Positions 41,886 to 47,916 of a stretch of 47,916 nt of DNA are shown here, one piece after another (within the stretch, counting starts at the first letter, position 1; every line of letters starts with the position of its first letter). The notes beneath the pieces were generated by a model. That model made no database searches. It worked only from the letters and a program-made list of their open reading frames with translations, and was not told the DNA's origin. The stretch spans positions 1-47,916 of the forward strand of contig URQU01000011.1 of the NCBI GenBank assembly GCA_900550055.1. The letters run 5' to 3'. The translations under genes were made by a program, and so were the position numbers. This DNA is from an uncultured Coriobacteriaceae bacterium. GTDB lineage: Bacteria; Actinomycetota; Coriobacteriia; Coriobacteriales; Eggerthellaceae.

Positions 41886-42110
41886 TTAGTTCAAGCCCCC
41901 TGCGCCAACCTGTTGAGCGCTTGCCCTAACCTCTTCACGAAGCGGGCCGGGGATGGGGCGCAGCAGCTCGACCTGCGCGCCGCACTTAGGGCAATCAAGG
42001 GTGAACAGGGCCGTTTCAGGGCCCAATACCATGATGGCGCGGTAGCGCGCCACATCGAACGTGCTGCACCCGCAGCGTGGGCACGCGGCGTGTATGTTCA
42101 CGGTTTTCAC
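41886..42110 (-). CDS. Small zinc-ribbon protein, function unknown
   Basis: This 74-residue protein has two CxxC knuckles (CPRC at 10-13 and CPKC at 40-43) about 27 residues apart, typical of a zinc ribbon. The start is GTG at 42110, only 9 bases after the upstream stop, with a weak ribosome site, so translation is probably coupled. It lies between lgt and a cysteine-rich two-CW protein. No function can be assigned. Confidence 0.65.
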   Translation of the reverse strand: MKTVNIHAACPRCGCSTFDVARYRAIMVLGPETALFTLDCPKCGAQVELLRPIPGPLREEVRASAQQVGAGGLN

Positions 42111-42119
42111 GGAAGCAGC

Positions 42120-42416
42120 CTAAAGCAAGAACCGATTAGGGTTGCCCTGACGGGTGGGGCCTTCGTCGGCGCGATCGGCCGTGCTCGGCCCGTGCTCCAG
42201 GAAGAACTCGCAGAAGCGGCAGATCTCCTTGACCGCCGCGTCGAAATCGCGGCTGGGATCGAGCAGCTTGCCGAAATCGGTGCACACCACGTGCGTAGGC
42301 CGGAAGCAGGCGGCGAAGTGGCAATCGGCAGGGCACGGCTCGCCGGGAATGTTATGCGGGCATCTGCCGTTCATCTCGGCGTCTTCGTAGCAACCGCGCA
42401 ACTCCCAACACTTCAT
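42120..42416 (-). CDS. Two-CW-domain-like cysteine-rich protein
   Basis: This 98-residue protein starts MKCWELRGC and carries about nine cysteines in CxxC-like groups (GRCPHN; EPCPADC; ACF; CRFCEFF), resembling two-CW-domain proteins, which are probably metal-binding and of unknown role. The ATG at 42416 is preferred because homologues start at the CWE motif; the upstream open frame is a shadow over nifU. It is closely followed by the zinc-ribbon gene. Confidence 0.75.
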   Translation of the reverse strand: MKCWELRGCYEDAEMNGRCPHNIPGEPCPADCHFAACFRPTHVVCTDFGKLLDPSRDFDAAVKEICRFCEFFLEHGPSTADRADEGPTRQGNPNRFLL

Positions 42417-42460
42417 GCCTTCCGCTTCCCTTCTCCGCCTGCTTACCTGCTGTTTTCCGC

Positions 42461-42694
42461 TTACATAACCGCCGGCACGACGCGGGTGACGCCGGGCACG
42501 CGCTCCTTGAGGATGCGCTCGACGCCGTTGGCCAGCGTCATCTGGGACATAGGGCAGCCCTTGCAAGCGCCCTGCAGCTCGACGGTGACCACGCCGTCCT
42601 CGTCGACGTCGACGAGCTTCACGTCACCGCCGTCAGCCTGCAGGCTGGGTCGGATGAGCTCGAGCACTGCTGCAACATCGGTCTTCTCAACCAT
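42461..42694 (-). CDS. NifU-like iron-sulfur scaffold protein
   Basis: This 77-residue protein corresponds to the C-terminal NifU domain (LIRPSLQADGGDVKLVDV; CKGCPMS with C44 and C47). It can hold and transfer a 4Fe-4S cluster to client proteins. AAAGGAG precedes the ATG. Clients in this genome would include NifJ. It lies between the LCP-family gene and the cysteine-rich gene. Confidence 0.93.
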   Translation of the reverse strand: MVEKTDVAAVLELIRPSLQADGGDVKLVDVDEDGVVTVELQGACKGCPMSQMTLANGVERILKERVPGVTRVVPAVM

Positions 42695-42781
42695 GAGGTT
42701 CTCCTTTGCCTTTCGGTCTTATGTTCATCATGAGCGATTCTACCACAGCGCCCGATGGGGCTATCGGGCGTTTGGATGGGG

Positions 42782-44260
42782 TTACGATGAGGGTTTCCAG
42801 TCCTTGCCCAGAATGACCAGCACATCGGTGCCGAACGAGTAGGCGCCGGTGTTCTGGACCAAGCGCCCCACGCCCATGGCGTTGAGCACGGTCTGCGCGG
42901 CCGGCTGGGCATCGCTGGAGTTGTAGATGACCAGCGTTTCGCTGTACACGGAGGTGTCGGTGTTGCCCGTCTCCGAAACCTTGAACCCCTTCGAGGTGAG
43001 CGTCGACTCCATAGAGGCCGCCGCACCCGTGATGCCGCCGCCGTTTTTCAGCGTGATGGTGAAGCTGCCGGGATCGGTGGTCGCCTCCCGCGTCTGCTCG
43101 GCGGGCTCCTGCCCCGAATCGACGCGGTCCATCATCTCGGACCACGAGGAATTCGACACCGCGTACACGTCCTGGCCATCGCTTTGCGTGACGTAGCCGG
43201 GAACCAGAGCGCCCGTGACGGAATCGGCGCCCATGCCCTTGAGGCCTTCGGCCAAGGAGAGCGCATCGCTTGAGCCCATGTCGGTGCCGAAGGCCCCCTG
43301 CAGCTGGTCGAGCAGGCCGACCAAGCTGGACTTGCCCCCCGACACCATACGCAACGACACGGCCTCGAGCAGCTTGCGTTGGTTTTCCGCCTGGGTTTGC
43401 CTGGGCGACTCGAAGTTCGTGGCGCGCGCCAGCGTCAGAGCGCCCTCGCCGGTGAGGGTTTGGCCGCCTGCGGGCAGGTACACGCTGCCGGCGTTGGGAT
43501 CGTCCACCTCTTCAGAAAGGTCCACATCAACGCCGCCGAGCGTGTTCACCAGCTGCACAAGGCCGGCAGCGTCGATCTTGACCACGTGCGAGATCTTCAC
43601 GTCGGCGAAATTCGCCACAGCGTTGACCAAGCTGGCATCGCTTTCGCGCACGCTTGCCTGTCTGATGGGGTAATACTTGCCGTCCTTGAGCGACACCTGC
43701 ACATCGGCGGGGATGTTGAGAATGCAGACGTTTTTGCCCGAGGAATCGGTTCGCACCAAGGCAAGCGCATCGGGGCCGTCGGCGGAGTTGGGCATGCCGG
43801 GCGTATCCAGCTCGGCCACGACGAGCGTATAAAACGGGTCGCCGGATTTCACGGCGGTGAGAGCCTTGTCGGCATCGGAGCCTTTAAGCGCCAGCTTGCC
43901 ATTGAGGTTTCCCATAAGGGTGAACGAGCCCACACCATAGGCCACGGCCGCCAACACGGCTATAACCGCCACGGCGATGCCTACGCGCTTTGCGAGCGTG
44001 CGGCGCTTGACCCCTGGAGAGAATTCCAGGCCCCTGGCGTACCCGGCACGGCTTCGCGGGCCCTGAGCGCTGGGCATGACGTTGCTCACGTAGCCGCGCT
44101 GCGCGCGCTTCTGCCTACGCGGGCTGGAGAAGCCCACCTGGTCTGCATTCATATGCGCCGGGCGCACCCTGGGAACGTGCGATCCCAAGGTTGCGCTGCG
44201 CATGCGGCGCGAGGTGAGCTTGGAGCTGATCTGCGTGATGTCCTTGCGTTTCCTGACCAT
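42782..44260 (-). CDS. Divergent LytR-CpsA-Psr family protein with LytR_C domain
   Basis: This 492-residue membrane protein has a long basic cytoplasmic tail (1-90), one membrane helix (about 92-114), an extracellular LCP domain (about 140-320) and a C-terminal LytR_C domain (about 395-490). LCP enzymes attach teichoic acids or other glycopolymers to peptidoglycan. The catalytic pattern is eroded here: the IPRD block reads IPAD (183-186), and the later Arg-rich blocks (RxR and RQQ) read LARATN and QAENQRK. It may therefore have altered or lost transferase activity. The ATG has AGGTG 5 bases upstream and lies 15 bases after murA. Confidence 0.85.
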   Translation of the reverse strand: MVRKRKDITQISSKLTSRRMRSATLGSHVPRVRPAHMNADQVGFSSPRRQKRAQRGYVSNVMPSAQGPRSRAGYARGLEFSPGVKRRTLAKRVGIAVAVIAVLAAVAYGVGSFTLMGNLNGKLALKGSDADKALTAVKSGDPFYTLVVAELDTPGMPNSADGPDALALVRTDSSGKNVCILNIPADVQVSLKDGKYYPIRQASVRESDASLVNAVANFADVKISHVVKIDAAGLVQLVNTLGGVDVDLSEEVDDPNAGSVYLPAGGQTLTGEGALTLARATNFESPRQTQAENQRKLLEAVSLRMVSGGKSSLVGLLDQLQGAFGTDMGSSDALSLAEGLKGMGADSVTGALVPGYVTQSDGQDVYAVSNSSWSEMMDRVDSGQEPAEQTREATTDPGSFTITLKNGGGITGAAASMESTLTSKGFKVSETGNTDTSVYSETLVIYNSSDAQPAAQTVLNAMGVGRLVQNTGAYSFGTDVLVILGKDWKPSS

Positions 44261-44275
44261 TGCGCACCTGTCCGG

Positions 44276-45562
44276 CTATTCGCCCGCTGCGCCAACCTGG
44301 CGACGCGATACGCTTGCGCCGAGCTGGGAGAGCTTGCCGCAATAATCCTCGTAGCCGCGGTCGATGTGCTTGATGTTGTGCACGCGGGTTTCGCCTTCGG
44401 CCACGATGCCCGCCAGCACCAACGCCGCGCCGGCGCGCAGGTCGGTGGAGGACACATCAGTGCCCTGCAGGTCGTTGACGCCGCGCACAAGCGCATGATG
44501 GTCCTCGATGGTGATGTCGGCGCCCATGCGAGCCAGCTCGCTGGCGAACATGAAGCGGTTCTCGAAGACGTTCTCGGTGACCATGGAGGTGCCATGGGCC
44601 AAGCTGCACAGCAGCATGAACTGGGCCTGCAGGTCGGTGGGGAAACCCGGGTGCGGAAGCGTTTGGATGTCGGTCGGCTGCAGCGGCTGGTTGCGGCTGC
44701 AGGTGATCCAATCATCCCCCGCATCGACGCAGCAGCCCATGGCGCGCAGCTTCATGATGGCCATATGCAGATACGACGGGTCGATGCCGCGCACCGTGAC
44801 CGGGCCGCCCGTAAGGGCGCCGCCAGCCAAGAAGGTACCGGCTTCGATGCGGTCGCCCACCGTGGTATGCTCGCAAGGGTGCAGGCTTTCAAGCGCCACA
44901 CCCTCCACCTGGATGATGGACGAGCCCGCGCCGCTGACCTTGCCTCCCATAGCATTGAGCATATTGGCCAAGTCCACGATCTCAGGCTCGCGCGCGGCAT
45001 TCTCGATGCAGGTGGTGCCATGAGCGGTGACAGCGGCCATGAGGCAGTTCTCCGTGGCGCCGACGCTGGGGAACTCCAACGTGACGTCGGCACCGTGCAA
45101 ACCGTTGGGCGTATGCGCGTTCAGGTACCCATGATCGACGGTGAACTCCACGCCCAAGGCCTCAAGGCCCACCAGATGCATATCGATCTTGCGTGCGCCG
45201 ATCTGGCAGCCGCCGGGCATGGCCACGCGCGCCTGGCCGAAACGCGCCACCAGCGGGCCGAGCACGCTGATGGATGCGCGCATCTTCGACACCAGCTCAT
45301 ATGGCGTTTCATGGGACGTTACCTGAGCGGTGTCGATGATCATGGTGTGGCCGTCGCGCTCGATGGTGGCACCGAGGCATTCGAGCACCTCGGACATGAC
45401 GGCGATATCGCTGATAAGGGGCACGTTATGCAACGTGGAGGCGCCCTGGCCCAAAAGCGAGGCGGCGATGAGCTTTAAAGCCGAGTTCTTCGCGCCGGAC
45501 ACCTTCACCTCGCCGGAAAGGACGTTGTTGCCCTCGACGACGATGATCTCTTTCTCAGACAT
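44276..45562 (-). CDS. murA: UDP-N-acetylglucosamine 1-carboxyvinyltransferase
   Basis: This 428-residue enzyme adds enolpyruvate from PEP to UDP-GlcNAc, the first committed step of peptidoglycan synthesis. It has the substrate-binding Lys-Asn (GAKNSALK, K25/N26) and the active-site PGGCQIG with Cys119, which predicts fosfomycin sensitivity. The ATG at 45562 has GGGGGG 5 bases upstream; the longer in-frame start at 45622 is unsupported. It is followed by the LCP-family gene, forming a cell-wall pair. Confidence 0.97.
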   Translation of the reverse strand: MSEKEIIVVEGNNVLSGEVKVSGAKNSALKLIAASLLGQGASTLHNVPLISDIAVMSEVLECLGATIERDGHTMIIDTAQVTSHETPYELVSKMRASISVLGPLVARFGQARVAMPGGCQIGARKIDMHLVGLEALGVEFTVDHGYLNAHTPNGLHGADVTLEFPSVGATENCLMAAVTAHGTTCIENAAREPEIVDLANMLNAMGGKVSGAGSSIIQVEGVALESLHPCEHTTVGDRIEAGTFLAGGALTGGPVTVRGIDPSYLHMAIMKLRAMGCCVDAGDDWITCSRNQPLQPTDIQTLPHPGFPTDLQAQFMLLCSLAHGTSMVTENVFENRFMFASELARMGADITIEDHHALVRGVNDLQGTDVSSTDLRAGAALVLAGIVAEGETRVHNIKHIDRGYEDYCGKLSQLGASVSRRQVGAAGE

Positions 45563-45598
45563 GCAAACCCCCCTGAATGAACTAGATTGCAAAAGCTC

Positions 45599-45633
45599 AT
45601 TATAAAGCGAAGGCCCGCGCAAGGCGGGCCTTC
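45599..45633 (-). promoter_or_regulatory. Hairpin and -10 box upstream of murA
   Basis: GAAGGCCCGC (45609-45618) pairs perfectly with GCGGGCCTTC (45624-45633), and the minus strand continues CGCTTTATAATG. The T/A run may complete a tsf terminator, while TATAAT (45599-45604) may be the murA -10 box, so the two signals overlap. Confidence 0.5.
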
Positions 45634-45724
45634 ACGATGAAAGCAAACGTATCAACGCATTCGCGGAGCTGAAAACACGCAGGGCCACGAACGTGAAACG
45701 GGCCGTCCCTGCCCCGCATCCGCC

Positions 45725-45758
45725 GCGCTGAAGGCATCGCCAGGCGATGCCGCAGCGC
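45725..45758 (-). terminator. Long hairpin downstream of tsf
   Basis: GCGCTG-aa-GGCATCGCC (45725-45741) pairs with GGCGATGCC-g-CAGCGC (45743-45758). It lies about 75 bases past the tsf stop and has no T-tract. The rest of 45634-45831 holds no gene. Confidence 0.45.
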
Positions 45759-45831
45759 AAAAGCGAACACAGGACGAAGGGACGACCCGAAGCGTTTTGC
45801 TATTCGCTGGTAATGTAACGAAAAGCGTAGG

Positions 45832-46698
45832 TTACGCGGTCTCGCCCAGAGCCCAACGCACGAAACCGGTCACCTTGATGGTGCCGCCCAGGTTCTTGGC
45901 GCACTCGTCGGTGTACTGGTTGATGGACTGGTCGGGGTTCTTGACGAAGGCCTGCTCGGTCAGGCAGTTCTCCTTGTAGAACTTCTCCATACGGCCGGTA
46001 GCCATCTTCTCCTGGATGGCCTCGGGCTTGCCGGACTCGGCAGCCTGAGCCTTGTAGATGCCCATCTCATGCTCGACGACCTCGGCCGGCACGGACTCGC
46101 GGTTGGCGGACACCGGGGAAGCGGCGGCAACCTGCATGGCAACATCGCGACCGTAAGCCTGGAAGCCCTCGGAAGCGGGGTCGATGCCCTCGACGTCAAA
46201 GGTCACCAGAACGCCGATCTTACCGCCACCATGGATGTAGGAGGCGATGCCGCCGGCGTTGACGGTGGTAGCGCGGGGAAGCTGGATGTTCTCGCCCAGC
46301 ACGTGGATGGCGTCGGTGAGGATGTCCTCGACGGGCTCGCCCTCGAAGGTGGAGGCGCGCAGAGCCTCGACGTCGGCGGCGTTGGCGGCCAGAGCGGCGC
46401 GGCCCAGCTTCTCGGCGTAGGCCTTGAACTTCTCGTTCATGCCCACGAAGTCGGTCTCGCAGTTCAGCTCGACGACGGCGGCGGACTTGGCATCATCGGC
46501 CAGGACGGTCATGACGGTGCCCTCGTTGGTGGCGCGGCCGGCCTTCTTGGCAGCAGCGGCCAGACCGCGGGTGCGCAGCACGTCGACGGCCTTCTCCATA
46601 TCGCCATCGGCCTCGACGAGCGCCTTCTTGCACTCCATCATGCCGGCGTCGGTCATCTCGCGCAGTTCCTTGACCATGGAAGCGGTGATAGCAGCCAC
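45832..46698 (-). CDS. tsf: Translation elongation factor Ts
   Basis: This 288-residue nucleotide exchange factor for EF-Tu has an N-terminal UBA-like domain (LREMTDAGMMECKKALVEADGD) and the conserved core (VELNCETDFVGMNEKF). The start codon is GTG at 46698, with AAAGGA 6-7 bases upstream. It follows rpsB after 120 bases containing a hairpin. Confidence 0.97.
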   Translation of the reverse strand: MAAITASMVKELREMTDAGMMECKKALVEADGDMEKAVDVLRTRGLAAAAKKAGRATNEGTVMTVLADDAKSAAVVELNCETDFVGMNEKFKAYAEKLGRAALAANAADVEALRASTFEGEPVEDILTDAIHVLGENIQLPRATTVNAGGIASYIHGGGKIGVLVTFDVEGIDPASEGFQAYGRDVAMQVAAASPVSANRESVPAEVVEHEMGIYKAQAAESGKPEAIQEKMATGRMEKFYKENCLTEQAFVKNPDQSINQYTDECAKNLGGTIKVTGFVRWALGETA

Positions 46699-46758
46699 GT
46701 TGGATCCTTTCTATCTTTGTTGCGGCGACGCCTAAGCGCCGCCGTTAATAACCTCGAA

Positions 46759-46790
46759 CGCCGTCGGCCGCCCTACGGGGACCGACGGCG
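46759..46790 (-). promoter_or_regulatory. Hairpin in the rpsB-tsf gap
   Basis: CGCCGTCGG (46759-46767) pairs perfectly with CCGACGGCG (46782-46790). There is no T-tract on the minus strand, so it is more likely an attenuating or stabilising structure between the two genes. Confidence 0.45.
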
Positions 46791-46818
46791 TGCAACACCA
46801 GTGGGTTAGGCCCCGTGC

Positions 46819-47583
46819 TTATTCGGCGGCAGGAGCGGCAGCCTCGGCAGCCGGAGCAGCCTCGGCCTCGGCCGGAGCGGCCATTTCCTCAGCGGAAACG
46901 GGAGCGCCGGTGCCGGCGACGACGGCGTCGGCGATGAAGTCGGCCAGCAGCTTGACGGAGCGGATGGCGTCGTCGTTTGCCGGGATGCCGTACTCGACGT
47001 CATCGGGATCGCAGTTGGTGTCGAGCGTGCCCACCACGGGGATGTTCAGGCGATGAGCCTCGCGGATGGCGATCTCCTCGCGGTTGGTGTCGATCACGAA
47101 GATGGCGTCGGGGACGCGCTTCATGTTGCGGATGCCGTTGAGGTTGAGCTGCAGCTTGGACAGCTCCTTGCGCAGCAGGATCTGCTCCTTCTTCGGCAGC
47201 AGCGCCATACGGCCGTCGGCCTCCATGGCCTCCAGCTCCTCCATGCGGGTGACGCGGGAGCGGATGGTCACGAAGTTGGTGAGCATGCCACCGAGCCAAC
47301 GGGCGTTGACGTAGGGCATGCCGCAGCGGTTGGCGGCGTCGGCGACGGCCTCCTGGGCCTGCTTCTTCGTGCCGACGAACAGGACGGAGCCGCCGTTCTT
47401 GGCGACGTTGGAGACGAAGGTGTAAGCCTGGTCCATGCCGATGAGGGACTGCTTGAGGTCCAGGATGTAGATGTCACCGCGGGCGCCGAAGATGAACGGC
47501 TTCATCTTGGGGTTCCAACGACGCTTCTGGTGACCGAAGTGCGCGCCTGCGTCGAGCAGGGTCTGAATGCTGATCTTAGCCAT
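46819..47583 (-). CDS. rpsB: 30S ribosomal protein S2
   Basis: This 254-residue protein has MAKISIQTLLDAGAHFGHQ at the start, the S2 core (FIFGARGDIYILDL; VLFVGTKKQAQEAV; NARWLGGMLTNF) and an Ala/Glu/Pro-rich tail of about 30 residues. The ATG at 47583 has GGAGAGAG upstream; the in-frame ATG at 47595 precedes that site. A consensus-like promoter lies about 110 bases upstream. Confidence 0.98.
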   Translation of the reverse strand: MAKISIQTLLDAGAHFGHQKRRWNPKMKPFIFGARGDIYILDLKQSLIGMDQAYTFVSNVAKNGGSVLFVGTKKQAQEAVADAANRCGMPYVNARWLGGMLTNFVTIRSRVTRMEELEAMEADGRMALLPKKEQILLRKELSKLQLNLNGIRNMKRVPDAIFVIDTNREEIAIREAHRLNIPVVGTLDTNCDPDDVEYGIPANDDAIRSVKLLADFIADAVVAGTGAPVSAEEMAAPAEAEAAPAAEAAAPAAE

Positions 47584-47695
47584 GACTCTCTCCATTCGTT
47601 AGTCCTCTGCGTGCGGTCATCCCCTTTCATCCGCAACCGATTTCGGCCACTAGCGGGAAGGGTCGCACACGCATGTGTGATAAAACAGCCCTCGG

Positions 47696-47724
47696 ATTAT
47701 AACAACGCCCCCGGGCGTTTGCAA
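47696..47724 (-). promoter_or_regulatory. Sigma-70 promoter of rpsB-tsf
   Basis: On the minus strand, TTGCAA (47719-47724) and TATAAT (47696-47701) are separated by exactly 17 bp. The leader to rpsB is about 105 bases and contains a short CACAC/GTGTG hairpin (47666-47679). Confidence 0.8.
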
Positions 47725-47733
47725 CGGGGGCGT
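47704..47733 (-). terminator. Inverted repeat overlapping the rpsB promoter, probable terminator of the upstream gene
   Basis: ACGCCCCCG (47704-47712) and CGGGGGCGT (47725-47733) form a 9-bp perfect stem whose loop contains the rpsB -35 box. The minus strand continues TGTTATAAT. It lies about 20 bases past a possible stop at 47752, as a terminator would. Confidence 0.55.
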
Positions 47734-47751
47734 CGATGTTCGTCCGTGTTT

Positions 47752-47916
47752 TCACGAAATGCCGACGGGCGAGCAACGCGCCTTGGGCAGGCGGCCGCCC
47801 ATCGGCCGACGGGCAAGGCCGCGAACCATAGGCGCACGACCGCCCATCCGCCGGCGGGCGCCGCCTGGCGCTGGCACTAGACGCACGGCCGCCCCTCGGC
47901 CTGTACCTGCGGGCTC
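47752..47916 (-). CDS. Possible C-terminal end of an unidentified gene (cut by window edge)
   Basis: A minus-strand frame is open from the window edge to TGA at 47752-47754. It encodes 54 residues rich in Arg, Gly, Pro and Ala with repeats of the form RRxMGGRxP. A terminator-like hairpin follows within 20 bases, which supports a gene end. The plus strand of this stretch also shows imperfect direct repeats (CCGCCCATC, CCGCCCCTC). This may be a low-complexity protein tail or simply repetitive GC-rich DNA. No family is recognised. Confidence 0.3.
   Translation of the reverse strand, partial: EPAGTGRGAAVRLVPAPGGARRRMGGRAPMVRGLARRPMGGRLPKARCSPVGIS

Noticed and set aside
43379..45478. A 699-codon plus-strand open frame opposite murA and the LCP-family gene
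   Set aside because: Shadow of murA and the LCP gene, with no ribosome site or recognisable motif.
1..47916. tRNA or rRNA genes, CRISPR arrays, phage or insertion-sequence genes, toxin-antitoxin pairs
   Set aside because: None was recognised by reading both strands; a covariance-model search for RNAs would be the decisive check.

Overview
The window looks like part of the chromosome of a GC-rich, strictly anaerobic, host-associated actinobacterium, most plausibly class Coriobacteriia (inferred from gene content and composition; no 16S rRNA is present). Supporting signs are a long pyruvate:ferredoxin oxidoreductase, a desulfoferrodoxin-type superoxide reductase, catabolism of host or plant sugars (sialic acid, amino sugars, L-rhamnose), a zinc-type S14, and strong GGAGG-type ribosome binding sites. 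Apart from one plus-strand transporter block (8216-14838), every gene is on the minus strand.

Layout. 1-3901: an AddA-like helicase cut by the window edge, and an AddB-like nuclease. 4259-7792: nifJ. 8216-14838 (plus): a Tat/lipoprotein solute-binding protein, an SGNH hydrolase, a permease, a permease-ATPase fusion and an ATPase of the dipeptide-type ABC family. 15169-20193 (minus): nanE, a ROK kinase (nanK), nanA, nagA, nagB. The two blocks converge and together read as one sialic-acid locus: import, possible de-O-acetylation, then Neu5Ac to ManNAc, ManNAc-6-P, GlcNAc-6-P, GlcN-6-P and fructose-6-P. A 118-bp nested palindrome of unknown type (14989-15106) sits between the convergent terminators.

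20281-22470: a large membrane protein of unknown function. 22545-32156: an S10-spc ribosomal block running rplB, rpsS, rplV, rpsC, rplP, rpmC, rpsQ, rplN, rplX, rplE, rpsN, rpsH, rplF, rplR, rpsE, rpmD, rplO, secY, adk. It is cut at both ends relative to the usual order: rpsJ-rplC-rplD-rplW are not upstream of rplB, which has its own near-consensus promoter, and map-infA do not follow adk. Hairpins fill most of its wide internal gaps.

32489-39903: an L-rhamnose operon transcribed as pyk, rhaB, rhaA, rhaD, MFS transporter, rhaM. pyk and rhaB overlap by one base, so pyruvate kinase is coupled to rhamnulokinase. RhaD has a 35-residue N-terminal extension. 40075-40349 is a degraded gene for a small exported protein.

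40479-45562: dfx, lgt, a zinc-ribbon protein, a two-CW protein, a NifU-like scaffold, a divergent LytR-CpsA-Psr protein and murA. 45832-47583: rpsB-tsf, with an rpsB promoter interleaved with a terminator. The right edge holds what may be the tail of another minus-strand gene. I saw no tRNA or rRNA genes, CRISPR arrays, insertion sequences or phage genes.
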